NCBI GenBank assembly: GCA_025526935.1
Contig: JAHLKD010000033.1
Span: 310,001-374,000, forward strand
Source: Cladochytrium replicatum
Taxonomy: Eukaryota; Chytridiomycota; Chytridiomycetes; Cladochytriales; Cladochytriaceae
DNA length: 64,000 bases
Direction of reading: 5' to 3'
Below the pieces are notes generated by a model. That model saw only the letters and a list, made by a program, of their open reading frames with translations, did not search any database and was not told where the DNA came from. A program made the position numbers and the translations under genes. Of the stretch, positions 32,369 to 44,555 are shown piece after piece; position 1 is the first letter of the stretch; every line of letters starts with the position of its first letter.

Positions 32369-34514
32369 TCATCCAATTGCCCTCCTCAGCCCATCCCACT
32401 TCTTTTGCAACTCCATCCTCTCATTCTCGCAGTCCGCATACTTCACCCTCGTCTCCGCCAGTTGCTCCTCCAAACCCTCCACAACCTCCTGCAGCCCCGC
32501 ATTCTTCGAGATCAGCTCCACATTCTTCCTCGCCAGCGCTTCCATCTCCTCCCTCAGCTCCCCCTCCGCCTTAGCCCTCTCGGCCCCAACAGCAGCCGTC
32601 AGCCCAACCACCGTCGTCTCGAGCTCCTCGACCTGCTCAAACGCCCTCTCCCTCGACATTTTGAGCGACACAAGCTCGTTCGCAAGCGCAATGTGCTCCC
32701 GATTCAGCTGCTCGTACGCCGTCTCCATCCGTCTCAGGTGCTCATGCACGCGCCTGTTCTCGGCGCGGAGCTGCTCGTGCGCGAGGTGATCGGGACCGCT
32801 CTTTTTGAGGAGCTCCCTGTGCTCCGCGGCAAGCTTGTCGAGTTTGTTGCGAGGGAGACGGATCGCGGAGGCGTCGTGGATGAGCTGGTTCACGTTGCCG
32901 ATGTAGGGGTCGAAGAGGTTGATTTTGAGGAAGGTAAGGAGCTCTTCAAAGTCGAGAGTGAGGATCGTGTCGGCGTTGCGTTTGAGCAGGGCGTAGCCGA
33001 AACGGAACATCGCTTCGATGCCTTCCGCGAAGACAATGTCAAAGATTCGGAAGACAATGTCCAGTGGGAATCGGTATGCAAAACATGTCATGAACCTTTG
33101 TGTGCAAAACGGTGAGCTAATTCAACTTTGATGACTGTGGGTGTGTATTCTTACCATTGTGATGCATACATTGTCGAGAGCACGCCTTGCGCTTCAAGGT
33201 GCTTTGCGACTGGGGGGAGTATCTCTTCCATAATTTTATCAAATTGGAAGAGCCATGTTTGCAACCCAACCATGGACGGTGTAAACAGCTCTCGAAGCCC
33301 ATAATCCTTCATCAATCTCACACAGCAGCAAAATGCTTCCTCCTCTGGCATCTAAAGATCCGAAAACGCGTCAACACAGTTTATCCACTTCCACATATTC
33401 TTGGCCCTACGTTCAACAGCAACGGTCCGACAATGAAAGAGATCCCTTGGCAATACCCAACTTCTGGGTCATAAAGCGAGTATGCCTTTGTCACATTGAA
33501 AAGCGCTTCTTGTCCTGGCGACCCGTCCATAAAGTACTCATTCTTTGGGAATGTTCGGGCCAGATCGCGCTGGATGAGCTTCTCGTGCATTGACGTGCGT
33601 ACCAAGAGGTTTGAGAAGGTGAGTTCCAATGCCGGGTCTTTTCCTTTGCACATGAGCTGCCAGAGCATCCCACGGATGGCCTGTGGGACTCCCTGATGGA
33701 GTTTGCGGGTGAGGACCTTTGGATTTCGGCGGGCGATGGTTTCGTAGTCCTGCATGAGTTTCCCCCAGAAATCTGATGTGAAATCAAGTATTAGATCAAA
33801 TACCTTCAAGCACAGAAAAGGGATTCAAAGTGTGCGAATTTTGACTTTTCCTGAAGTAGGAAACGACCACACTCTCTTTCACACGATGCATTCTCCAATT
33901 GTAAAATAATAGGAATACCCACCCCAGTCAATCACATCGTGCTGCTGCTGTGCATCATTCCCAACTAACGAGTCCCTCACGGTCTGGAAACTCGAAAAGA
34001 TGTTCGTCGTCAACTGCTGATAAATCGACTGCGGCTGCGCGGCCTGTTTCTTCTGCGCGTCAAGCCTCGCAAGCAAGAAAGTTGCCGCTTCTTCGTCGTC
34101 CGTCCGCTCTATGCTCGAAGGTGTGCCTGGTGTGCCAGGGTCCTCGTCGTCTGGCTGGAAACGGAACGAGCTGTGCCGGGAGGAGCGTTTGGCTGGGGTG
34201 CTAGTTACCGTTGTCGGGGAGGAGCGATATGCAGAGGCGAGTGTAGAGAAGAAGCTGGGGGAGGGTTCTTGAGTTGGGGACGGCGCGGCGGGGGATGGGG
34301 ATGCGGATGACGTTAAAATGGTGGGGTCTGATCTTGGGGATTCGGAGAGTGAGAGGTTGGAGAGGCGATGATGGAGAGGGACCGGGGAGGACGGGTAGTT
34401 GAGTTGTGTCGGGGAAGTTGACGATTCGGATGCGGGCGATGTACAATTGGATTCTGTTTTGCGGGCATCTGATATCATCATGTGACGAGATGGGAGAGTG
34501 GTAGAGGCGGCCAT
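32369..34514 (-). CDS. TBC-domain Rab GTPase-activating protein with coiled-coil tail
   Basis: The minus-strand gene is read from ATG 34514 (MAASTTLPSRHMM); an upstream ATG at 34574 is followed by GTAAAC and is less likely. The N-terminal ~200 residues are Ser/Thr/Pro-rich and disordered. Exon joins give VIDWDFWGKLMQDYE and LLLNMPEEEAFCCCV. The TBC marks are GVPQAIRGMLWQLM, the arginine-finger motif IQRDLARTFP and the glutamine-finger motif VGYCQGISFIVG, then RLMKDYGLRELFTPSM and FPLDIVFRIFDIVFAEG. The last ~150 residues form a long coiled coil (LRAENRRVHEHLRRMETAYEQ). This order resembles the Gyp5/EVI5 group, which inactivates Ypt/Rab proteins in the exocytic or recycling pathway. Both catalytic fingers are present, so activity is expected. 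The Rab target is unknown. Confidence 0.9.
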
Positions 34515-34861
34515 GCGGGAAATAGTACAAGTATCTAGGTTATCATTAAGAGTTCCAGGTTGGATGTTTACCATGCGGTTGCGCGCCGGCCGCGAGATCC
34601 TCCTCCGCGAAAATGATCGAGCGACCGCGGCGATTCATGCGCTGGGGTGGAGACGACGGGTCGTCTCTGGCTGGTTGCTGCGACCGGACGGCGGTGGCCA
34701 TATTAATCGGGCGGACGGACGGAGGTGTTCTACCAGTGGCAGTGGCGGTGCAGGAGGTTTGAACTCAGGGAATGTAGTGATGATACTTTGGGAGAAAGAA
34801 AGAGGTTTGGTGGTGTAACGACTGTATATCTGTGGAATAGCTACTTTCAAGCTGTCGCAAA
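34515..34861. other. Intergenic stretch between the TBC gene and the TRM7 remnant
   Basis: This should hold the TBC-gene promoter. A plus frame over 34498-34818 lacks motifs and overlaps the TBC start, so it was not accepted. Confidence 0.35.
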
Positions 34862-35885
34862 TAGGTTAGAAATATTCAACCACAGACTAGCATGCCATGG
34901 TATCTGCATTCCAATGCCAAATCATTTCCTAGTAAACCGTTCAACATTTTCGAAGGATTAAACAAGTGCGTCGATTTATGTGCTTCTCCAGGAAGCTGGA
35001 GCCAGGTTCTAAGCAAGGTTAGATTCGGGTATGTACTATATTCTGGTTCCGGGAATCCGATTAACGCTGACAACAGAGTTGAAACCAACCAAGGAAGGAC
35101 TTCCAAAATCGTTGCCATTGATCCGCAAGCTATGGAATAGGAGCTGTCGTAGTTCATCCAATGCGAATAATTCTCAAAATTCATTCTCGGGCATCGGTAG
35201 ATGGAGTCATCCAGTCACAGGGAGCTGTCACGAAAAGTCTATGGCAGATCAAATCATTGGGTACTTTGACCGGGAGCTGGCGGATTTGGATGTGTGTGAA
35301 GGTGCTTCAGATGGGTCGTCTTCCATCATGGATCAGCTTCAATTGCTCATCATTGAAAACTGACATCGACTTCGTGAATACATCCAAGCTCAGCTCCCGC
35401 TCGCGGTAAGATCTTCCCACAAGCGCTTTTGGTGAAATTATTGACATGTTTGCAGGCATACAACATCACCTCTCACATCGTCAAGCGAAGTAGCACACAA
35501 AGATACTCCGAGGGACGTGTCGCTGCTGCACGCGCAGATGCGGATCTTCTTCCCGCGAGTAACTTGTGCAAAACCGCGCAGCTCTCGAAACTCTAGCATT
35601 CGCTTGTGAAAAGAATGATTGACAACTCAATGTATTTACCAGAGGCCTTTCCAAAAATGTCCAATACGATCCTCGATTTACCCTATGGACCAGATAATGA
35701 ACTCTTGGGAATTGACCGCGCTATCGTCCCGTTCCTTGCTTGTGGCGATATAAGTGCACCGGATGCAGATCAGACATATCCCGAGGTGAGCTGGCTTAAT
35801 CAGTGTTTTGATTTGTTTTCTCGTGAATGCATGAGTATAATGTGCTGCTGTCGCATTTGGCATACGTTGAAAACAGTTAACTAAG
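34862..35885 (+). pseudogene. Decayed tRNA 2'-O-methyltransferase (TRM7/FTSJ1 type)
   Basis: Family blocks appear in order but in changing frames: FNIFEGLNKCVDLCASPGSW (SAM site; the usual AAPGSW reads ASPGSW), then across a 60-nt intron SKIVAIDPQAME, GVIQSQGAVTKS, ADQIIGYFDRELADLDVCEG, the region matching [19 protein letters not shown], then [19 protein letters not shown] and finally IVPFLACGDISAPDADQTYPE. Stops and frame changes fall between these blocks, for example after DPQAME near 35140, before EYIQAQ near 35375 and before the RIFFP block near 35510. These are too many for introns alone. Trm7 methylates positions 32 and 34 of tRNA anticodon loops, so an intact copy should exist elsewhere. 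The start is poorly defined. Assembly error could explain part of this. Confidence 0.75.
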
Positions 35886-36166
35886 TTTAGCTCACCATGA
35901 ATTCTACCCCATTCTGCTCAGCAGCATCGTGCCAGCGGTGTTCCGAGTTCCACCATTTGATGCTCCTCCCAAAGTCCCTCCCACGTGCCGATGATTTGCC
36001 ACTGGTCATCACACACCCCCTCTGTGGCGGTGCCGCAGTGCTGGGCATCGGGTGGAGTATTAAGCAAATTTCAACCTTTAAAATCGTGCCGAGCTCCTCG
36101 TTGTATCTCTACGCTCCAGTACTAACAGAATCTCCATCTCCTTCATACGACTTGAACTCTTTCACT

Positions 36167-37410
36167 ATGACTGACTACCACCCCGTCTCCTCAAATGGCA
36201 AAGCCGCCTCCAGCTCCGCCGCTCCGGGTCATCAGGAGCAGATGAACGTCAACCAAGTTCCCCGCACCTTTGCAAAGACCTTTCCGGAGCCATTGCAGGA
36301 GGACCGCGTTTACACTGGCCTCATGTCGTCTTTGGGTGCATGCCTTGGCACATTGGGTGAGTCACTCGATCTCGTTTCCCACGAGGTGTGACTAACGCAA
36401 GGCGGATTGGAATAGGATCGATCCCCGGCTGCGTTTGCTTCCCCAATCCTTTCAAGACTGTTAACCAGGGCAATGTGGGTCTCATCCAACGATGGGGTCA
36501 ATACTACCGGACGTAAGTTACAAATAGGCTCTGCAACGGGGTGAATGACTCACCACTTCATGAAGCGTTGACCCCGGTCTCTACTGGATCAACCCTTGCA
36601 CCGAAAAGATCCAGAGAGTGGTATGCTTTTCAGTGAATTGACCATCTCGGTTAGAGTCCTAATATATCTTCTTTACAGGACATCAAAATTATTCTCTCCG
36701 ACATCCCATCACAATCCGTCATGACCAAAGACAACTGCAACATTCAGATCGACAGTGTCGTGTACTGGCACATCATCGACCCCGTCACAGCCACTTTCGA
36801 CGTTCAGGATGTCCGAAAGGCACTCGTCGAGCGAACTCAGACAACACTTCGACAGATCCTGGGAAGCAGGACGCTTCAGGAGTGCATCGAGAACCGAGAG
36901 GTGATCGCACATGAGATCGAGGGGATCATTACCGGAGTTGCAGCTTCTTGGGGTGTCAAAGTCGAGAGCATCTTGGTATGCAGGATTGTAATCCGACACG
37001 CACGCAAACGATTCTGACTGCCCTATTTTGTTCTAGATCAAGGACATTCTTTTCAGCAAGGAGCTCCAGGAGACCTTGTCCGCTGCCGCAAAGCAGAAAC
37101 GTGTCGGTGAGGCCAAGGTCATTTCCGCCGCGGCCGAAGTCGACGCCGCCAAACTGATGCGTGAGGCATCGGATATCCTGAACACCCCTGCTGCCATGCA
37201 GATTCGATGTAAGTGATGTTTGCTATGCAGTAGGCTTTTTGTGTTGACCTTTATTTGTTCTTTTACAAAGACCTCGACACGCTTTCATCGATGGCAAAGA
37301 CTTCCGGCTCGAAGGTGATCTTCATGCCTACGAACTCCAACGATGGCCTTAAAGACGTGATCGACCGAACTGTGTTGGAAGGCATTGCAGGTGGCAGCAG
37401 CCACCATTAG
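36167..37410 (+). CDS. Stomatin-family SPFH/Band 7 protein
   Basis: Five introns were placed, the first at 36357-36415 restoring LGSIPGCVCFPNPFK. The N-terminus is hydrophilic (about 60 residues), then a short hydrophobic/Cys segment (TLGSIPGCVCF) that probably dips into the membrane and could be acylated. The Band 7 domain follows: GNVGLIQRWGQYYRT, VDPGLYWINPCTEK, DIKIILSDIPSQSVMTKDN, IDSVVYWHIIDPVTATFDV, RTQTTLRQILGSRTLQECI, ILIKDILFSKELQETLSAAA, then the Ala/Glu-rich helical tail EAKVISAAAEVDAAKLM and YLDTLSSMAKTSGSKVIFMP. Stomatins oligomerise under the plasma membrane and organise lipids and channels. Reading and family are firm; partner and exact compartment are not. Confidence 0.9.
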
Positions 37411-37689
37411 TTTCCCAGATCATCATTGGCTGTAGTCTTGTTTGCTTATATTTTTTGTTTTCTTGTCCTCATTGCTTCCGCCGTCAGCATGCCGTAAACC
37501 CATCTACCTTGGTGTGCCTCATTTTCTGTGAATAGCTAATGTTATAATAAAGTTAACCAGTGGAGGAGAAGCTCATAAATGAAATGTATCGTTGGAATGG
37601 AGGGAGTTGCGACGCAGTCGGGTCAGAAATGGACAACATGATCGCAATGGAAACTGGATATGTGAGTTGTTGGCTTCAAAATGATTAAA

Positions 37690-38326
37690 ATTGATCAAAA
37701 CTACTCACGGTTTTTTCCTAACCAATGCTCAATATGCAAAGGAAATATTGCAGAGATTGAAATTATGGGAATCCAATCTTAAACCAGCCAAAACACCTAT
37801 CTCTTCTCACTACAAACATGACACAAGCTTGCCTATTTTATCCAAAAATGATGCAACTATTTCTCGCTCTGAACACATGAAAATCTAGTACCTAGCTACG
37901 AAGACCAGACCTGATTTATTTTATGCTGTAAATGTCTTGGCAAAACATCAGGTTGAACCACGAGTTTGCGAACAAAAGGCACTAGCTCGCCTGCATCGTT
38001 ACTTATTGGGAACATGGGACTATGGTTTGCATTACACACGCAATAACATACCCACTCCCAACGTACACTCTGATGGTATATATGAGTTTGCATCAAATGA
38101 ACACATCCCTATGGGATATGCTGATGCAGACTGGGCAAATGATCCTGCTCGCTATTCCAGGACAGGATATGTTGTAATGTTTGCCAATGCAGCTGTTTGC
38201 TGGCAGTCTACAAAGCAACAGGTTATAACTTGCTCATCCACTGAAGCAGAGTTATTATATGCATTGAACGAATTATCACGTGAGATGAAGTGGATGAAAA
38301 ACCTCATGGCAACCATTGGTATTTGA
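37690..38326 (+). mobile_element. Ty1/copia polyprotein fragment (RT end and RNase H)
   Basis: Two adjoining frames carry recognisable copia sequence: a reverse-transcriptase tail (GFFLTNAQYAKEILQRLKL, KTRPDLFYAVNVLAKH) and the RNase H block (YADADWANDPARYSRTGYV, VCWQSTKQQVITCSSTEAE). The piece is broken and lacks gag, integrase and LTRs, so it is a dead 3' fragment. Residue-level conservation suggests moderate age. It lies 280 bases downstream of the stomatin gene. Confidence 0.88.
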
Positions 38327-39219
38327 TTGTGACATCGAGTGAATGGTGTTCACTTGAAGTGTCAAAAGCCTGTCCCCAGGTTCAATTGTGATCTGGCACC
38401 CATCTATATCCCTGTCACATATCACACCTGACTGTTATGGCTTTGCCCACCTAAATTGCACGGGGACAATTTTTTTCCACTATCAGTGCCATCTAAGATG
38501 ATGAGTTCGCGATGAAATATTGCCCGCAGAACGTCGGAAAGACCCAAGCGCCAAAGCGAAAGTTCAATTGGCTTAAAGCACGGTTGGATTCCTGCACCAG
38601 GACATGTCATTGCGGACGTCTGTTGGGCGTGGGTGATGCATATATCTCCAATTTAGCCGTATCGGGAATAATGGCAAATAATTAATAATCGGAAAAATAT
38701 AGGAGCGGCGCGTAATGAGATACAACCCCACACCACCACACCACACACCGCATGGTAGCCGCATGCACAACGCATGGAACCTGCATAGGGTTGTAGCCGT
38801 GCACAGAGCGGGAGACAGCTCTTGGCACACAGAACAGAGTGACAGGCACACGCTGGTCGTCTGCTATGAGTCTTTTCGGTGCGGGTTTCTGTGCAGCATT
38901 TCGTCAGATGCAGGTGCACCAGGCCATGTGACACGTGGTGTGCAGCACCACCGCACCGCCACAGCTAATAAGCCAGATCAGGACAAAGTAGACGTTGAAT
39001 CTGATTAGTGCAGTACTCGCGGCATGCACACACCTCATCACAGACGCTGTGAGTCGGTGTGGGTGTGCGAGCACGTTGCCCCTATACCAAACTAAACAAT
39101 ATACCCGATGATGGCATGATTTACTAAGGAATATAATGCTGAATGAGTGCTCTGCGTAAATGGCGCAGTGTTCCACTTCACTTCCCTTCCGTTCTCCTTC
39201 TCTGATTCTGTAATAGCCG
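38327..39219. other. Intergenic stretch, no supported gene
   Basis: This lies between the copia fragment and the C2H2 gene. A CA/CACC-rich run lies at about 38725-38760. Short frames on both strands lack motifs. The bases just after the copia fragment might be more of the element but have no recognisable LTR. Confidence 0.35.
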
Positions 39220-39888
39220 ATGCCGCACGAGAAGCCGCTGGTCGACCCGAACGGCGTGCCCTTTGTGTCGACCTTCAAGTATGTCCGCAACCCATGACTA
39301 TGCATGGCTCATGTCATGATCTCTAACCTTTTATGTATGTTCTGTCACTCCAGATGGTCGCCGAGGGACCATGCACCGGGTGCACTTCATCCGGGCGTCT
39401 TCTACTGTCCCATCTGCAGCAAATCCTACACCAGAACCTCCTCCGTCCGCATACACCTCATCAAGTACCACAACTACAGAAGATCCGACTCGACCACCAC
39501 CTCCTCAACCCCCACCGGCAGAACCAGGGCCGGTGCGGGTGGAAGAGACGAGGCCTCGATCACACCTCATCGTCGCGACTCATACAACACCACAACGCCC
39601 GAATCGTCGTCACGCGATGACGACGACGAAGACGACGAAGACGAAGAAGATGATGCCGAAAACGTGTATCACCAGCATGTCGACAACGATTCCCACCACC
39701 AGTTTGATCATGACTCACTGCCCTACACGCAATACCACCACCCGGTCCCCGACCAGTTCCGCCGCCACCACCCCATCCCTCTCCGCCTCGACTCCCCAAC
39801 CCCAGACCTCGCCGACCCCAACCCCCAAATGTTTTACTCCACCCCCGCCCTCGATCCTACCCGTTCTCGAACCCCCGCTGATCCTTGA
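39220..39888 (+). CDS. Single C2H2 zinc-finger protein, disordered acidic tail
   Basis: Exons 39220-39278 and 39354-39888 join as TFKWSPRDHAPG, about 197 residues. One C2H2 finger is clear (CPICSKSYTRTSSVRIHLIKYH, spacing C-2-C-12-H-4-H). After it come low-complexity Thr/Ser/Arg sequence, an acidic run (DDDDEDDEDEEDDAE) and His/Pro-rich sequence. A second plus frame over the same region runs on to 40135 and ends in RRIEDHIRLALQAGPGSS, which looks coded, so the true 3' half may switch frame through an unseen intron. A lone finger suggests DNA or RNA binding; nothing points to a target. The start could also lie in an upstream exon, since TAATAG precedes the ATG. Confidence 0.6.
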
Positions 39889-40135
39889 ACCCCGCCAGAT
39901 CCACCCCCCGCTCCTAACCCACCAGCACCACCCAATCTCCTCGACCATGCGTAACCCCCGTCCCCGACGTATCGAGGACCACATCCGCCTCGCGCTGCAG
40001 GCGGGACCCGGCTCGTCGATCCCGACGCTGCCGCCTCCACACCACTCGCTTGACTTTGGAGAGCACGATTTGGTGGAGTTGGTTGGCCACGGGTACGAGT
40101 ACGAACACCGACGTAGGACGTTCTCGTCGTCCTGA

Positions 40136-41031
40136 CGCGACGATCTAGTGTGTATCAGTTTTTCGATACAGTGTGCGATACATTGAGAATTTGGAGGAGA
40201 AAAAGACAAGAAATTGTCGTTCAAAGAAACTTGTATATTTTGGTGCGGAACCCAGGGGCGTCGGTGTGGTGGTCCGCCGGATCGGACACTCTTCTTCCCC
40301 CCCCCCCTCCTCCTCCTCCTCCTCCTCCTCCTCCTCCTTTTCCTTTACTTTCCTTTACGCTACTTTGTTCGGCTTGTCTTGCTTTGCTCATTCGAGTTTG
40401 GGGATTTTTCTTTTGCACAGCTTTTTTAAACAGAATGACTCTCAGTGCGTTTTTTGAAATACCTGGTGTTTCCTTCCCGTTCTTTTCTTCCATTTTTCAA
40501 TTTGTGTGGTTTTGCGGATTCAAATTGTGGGCTGTCCTTTCGATTTTTTTGCAATTTCAGTGAGCGTCACTTATCTTTTCTTCAAAGGTCGATATGGCCC
40601 TTTCTCACACTTTCTTTGTGAGTGTACATACTTTTTTGTGACAGACGCTCTGAAACCTTCTCTTCTGTGTGCGATTCAAAACCCCCCCCGAGACGACGCG
40701 GGCGTTCCTGTCCCGTCTCCCTACCCCATACCTTCTCTCTCCTCCCTGTCCAATAAATGAAATGATTCACATTACGTTTTCGACTCATTACAGTCAAACG
40801 GTGCTGAGCGGTGGGGTGAACCATCACGACCGTCTCAGGCATACAGGTCGCTTCATAAGCTTGAAATCGAAGTTGCCAGGTGGTCGATTTCATCATCATC
40901 AATGTCCACACATAACACAGCACCACTACTATCATCAAAGCCTGGAGCGGGCTGCCCGCAACCACATCACACCCGTAAGCCTTAGACAAAACAAAAAACA
41001 TAATGCATTGATGTTGAGTCACACTCGAAGG
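40136..41031. other. Intergenic stretch, T-rich, with a microsatellite
   Basis: This 900-base gap has poly-T and C-rich runs. Frames of 80-146 codons on either strand follow the simple repeat or lack motifs. No gene is supported. Confidence 0.35.
40299..40337. repeat. C-run and (CCT)n microsatellite
   Basis: A run of C is followed by about ten tandem cct units, and is likely variable in length. Confidence 0.9.
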
Positions 41032-41731
41032 TACCGCGTTGCAGTTGCGATGAACAACACCCGCGCATCATACCACGCCCTCGAAACCGCCGTTTCGATC
41101 TGCGCCAGATTGCCCCGCACATGTACTACAAGATCTACGTCGTGCACGTCGTCGCATTGAACCCGCCACAATCGATCCCATATTTGTAAGCTATACAACC
41201 CAAAAAAGCTATCAAAGTGCCTGTGTTTTGATTTTTGAGGTTTATGAAAGGGATCATTTGGAACGGGCGTACAATTTGGAGATCAGGGCCACGGCGGAGG
41301 CGAAAGTCGAGGCGTGCAGAAAGTACCTCGAATCCAAATACGCCGACCGGGTATGTAGTTTTTGCATCCTCCCAGAAAAAGGGCAGATGGATAGCTCACT
41401 AGTCACATTGTCTTCGTTCTTCTTTTTTCTTTTTTTGGGGGGGGGATCAACTATGAGTTTCTGCAGGTTGAGGGCGAGGGCGACGCCGGCTCACTTGTCG
41501 TTGCGTACGTCGAGGGGATTGGAGTCGACTTGCTCGTCGTTGAGAGCAGAGCCCCTGGGAATCTCAGTTTTGTGTGTGAAAAATGCACGATTTCTTGGAT
41601 GTGTTTTTGTTTGGACGGGTTTTTGAAGAATTAGTTGGATCGGCGCATTTAGGGCGGTGCTTGGGAGCGTGAGCGATCACTGCGTGCATCATGCGAACGT
41701 GCCGGTGCTTGTTGTCAAGTCGGACCGGTAA
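41032..41731 (+). CDS. Universal stress protein (UspA-like), reading frame disturbed
   Basis: USP-domain blocks occur in order: RVAVAMNNTRASYHALETAV (41034-41093), then in a different frame APHMYYKIYVVHVVALNPP (41111-41167), then DHLERAYNLEIRATAEAKVE, VEGEGDAGSLVVAYVEGIG with DLLVVESRAPGN, and the terminal WIGAFRAVLGSVSDHCVHHA and VPVLVVKSDR before the stop at 41729-41731. Introns explain the later joins (41350-41466 and one near 41580-41638), but no GT-AG pair fits between the first two blocks near 41090-41110, so a one-base deletion or assembly error is likely. The family binds ATP or acts in stress survival. It may be a recent pseudogene. Upstream start not fixed. Confidence 0.6.
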
Positions 41732-41925
41732 GGATTCTGTGTATCAAATATTTAGTTATTGCTGTTGTGAGACGGACGAGGACTCCTTGGTTTGCTGAGA
41801 TTCTCCACTGTTGCTATTTTGTTTTGTGAAAATGATTACTTTTTTCACAAATGTACAAAGCTTTAAGAGAAGAGTTGCAACGTCCCACAAACATCGCCAC
41901 ACTCTAGTCCAGCTCTCAGTCTCAG

Positions 41926-44555
41926 ATGGTAGGCAAAACCACAACAATTAAGGCTGTCAAAGGATTAGAAAACCTTTCTTTGCTAGGCTTCCCGCGCTGT
42001 TAGAAAACTTATGCGTCAGAAGGAGGAGCTGAAAAACTTGAATGATACTGAACCAACCGAAGATGAGGACGAGGATGAGCTGGACGAACCCGTGGATGTG
42101 AAAAAGTCGAACCTTTTCTCAGCATTGGTAACCCTGGAACCATCGATCTTCCCTGGCATGAGCTCATGAATGCGTTCACAGCTGGGTGGCAAAGATGATG
42201 GACTTGCAGAAGTTCCCAGCGACGTTAGCGAGCCAGAATCAAAGCCGTCAACGGAGAACTCACCCGCACCACCGAAAAAAAGTGCAACCAAGAAAAAGAA
42301 AAAGGCTGGCGGAAAGGCAATGGCAGATGACGAAGGCGACGTAGCGGTCGCACAATCCAACCCGGGCAAGAAGGGAAAGAAGCGAGGCGAAACGGTTGCG
42401 AGCCCTGTCATCGAGGACGAGGATAGTTTGGACGAGATTGATCGGATGCTTCGCGATCTGAATGAAAAGTACGGCAACGATGACTCTGGTGATTTGAAGA
42501 AGGGCTCAAGCTCGGGTGCTTCGACAAAGAGCTTGCTCAGCGTGGATCCGAGGTTGTTGGATGCAGATGCAGAGCTCCGGAGGATGTTCGGGTCTCGTGT
42601 CGTGGCCAACGAGATGAAAAAGAAACCACACGGACGAAACAAAGCCGTTCGACGCACCATGCTCGCCACTCCGACGGACGCGTGGCCGCGCTTGGATAAC
42701 GTAGGTCTGAGCATGGAGCGCCTCGCAAAAGACGGTCAGTCTAGCGCACCAAAAACCAAAAGCCGCCCACTGATCCAAAAAATATTCCAGAGGAAGGACA
42801 GTTGCACTTCTCATTTGTCCATTCGAAGCAGTACCAGGACCTCGAGTGCCGCTTCTTTGACTGCGTGGCAACACATAACCCGCAGACCATCGCGCATCTG
42901 CTGCACATGTACCCATCCCACATCGACTCGCTCCTCCAGATGTCGGAGATCACGCGTCACAACGGCGATCACGCGATGGGAGCTGAGCTCATTGAGAGGG
43001 CGCTGTATTGCTGTGAACGTGCTTTCCACCCCATGTTCAACATATCATCTGGGCGCAGCCGGTTAAGTTACAAACGTTTCGAAAACAGGTATGGATCAGA
43101 CGATATGATTCAGAGAAGATCCTCGGTTTGATTTTGGATCTTTTCGTGATCAGGTCGTTCTTCCTTGCGCTGTTCAGACATATGGTAGTAGTAGCGCGGA
43201 AAAGCTGTTGGAGAACAGCATTGGAGCTGAACAAGCTCACATTGGGGTACTGAAGATCTATGCAAATCCAAATCCCTTGCGTCTCACCAGATCGACCGTA
43301 GGTTGGACCCTGAAGACGACCCGCTCGGAAGTCTACTGTGTATTGACTTCTACGCCATCAAGGCTCGTGAGTTCACCTGGCTGAATCGTTTTGCGGAGAG
43401 TCTCGGAGAGCGAAAGGACTTGTCCGCCATGCCGAATTTCGCGTATTCGCTGGCATTGGTTCGTTACGAACTTGATACTGATAAGCGAGTATGTAGTTTG
43501 GAGCACAAGAGACTGTGATTGAGGTTTTGTTGATTTATTGCATCACAGCCAGATGATCAGAGCTCGGAAAGCTCAAAGCTCTTGCAAAGAGCAATATTGT
43601 TGTACCCTTGGACAATCCCGCAACTTTACGAGAAGTGCGGTGTGACCGACAATCGAGTCACATCAAGCTCGCACTTTGCGTACCGCAAGAGTGACGAGTC
43701 TGTCTCTGAGACGACTGCAAAGCTGTTGATCGATCTGTACGTCGAGCGTTCGTTTGCCCTTTGGAAGGAGCCCGAGGTAATGCCTCTGGCGTAGTCCAAA
43801 AAAAAAAGACAAGAAATTCCAACCATCTCACTCGAAAACGCAAATTGCAGAAACTCGCGTGGCTGCGAAGGAATGTCGACAAAGCGCACGAGCGCTTCCA
43901 GTCGAAAGCAGACCCAGATGTCCAGGACGGCCACAAGCTTCGCAAGACCGGCTTCACACATCCACTACGAAACCTTCTCCGCCACATCTTTGTCTCCGAG
44001 CTCTCGAATTCCCTCAACCGCGCACTTCCCTCCGGCATCTCTCTGCACGCGTACGACCCGCTTCCGCCAGAGGACGCGCTCCCTTCGGTGTACGATACGT
44101 ACCAGAACAGCCGACAGGCGACCGCCAACCCGTTCCGCGACATGAACGCGCTCACTGCGTTTCTGCAATCGCTCATGCCGTGGATGGTGATCGAACCCGA
44201 AGCACGTGGTGGAGGCGGAGGCGGAGCGTTGCCGGAAGAAATCGGTGCCGTGATTCGAGACGCTGCTGCAGCTGCAGCCGCAGCGGGGCAGGGTGGAGGA
44301 GACGACGATGCGAACAACGCGGGGACGTGGCAGGGTCGTGTGGAGGCAACGATCCGGGCGGCACAGGCGAGCTTGCCGGGACTGTTTCCGAACGCGACGG
44401 CGGAGAACCCGAACCAGGAGTGGATGCAGAATATCAGGGCGACGATTGAGAGTTTGGCGAACTTCGGGTTTGGCCCGCAGGAAACGCCGGGGGAGGCGGA
44501 GCGCGATTCAGATGACTATGATTGGGCGGACGATCCGGGGGACGCTGAAGCATAG
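41926..44555 (+). CDS. TCF25: TCF25/Rqc1, ribosome quality control factor
   Basis: The start codon (41926-41928) is cut off from the rest by intron 41929-41986, giving M-ASRAVRKLMRQKEELKNLN. An acidic/basic disordered leader (KSNLFSAL, KKSATKKKKKAGG, DEIDRMLRDLNEKYG) precedes the TCF25 domain: LSVDPRLLDADAELRRMFGS, HFSFVHSKQYQDLECRFFDC, HPMFNISSGRSRLSYKRFENR, SFFLALFRHMVVVARK, LLCIDFYAIKAREFTWLNRF, MPNFAYSLALVRYEL, LLQRAILLYPWTIPQLYEKC. The tail is Gly/Ala/Asp-rich. Rqc1 works with Ltn1 and Rqc2 on stalled 60S subunits to ubiquitylate nascent chains. Several introns of 55-70 nt were seen, including one after ELDTDKR and one after WKEPE. Identification is firm. Confidence 0.92.

Noticed and set aside
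42016-42714. 232-codon minus frame opposite TCF25
   Set aside because: The plus strand carries the recognisable TCF25 leader; the minus frame is Ser/Phe-rich from antisense of acidic and lysine codons.
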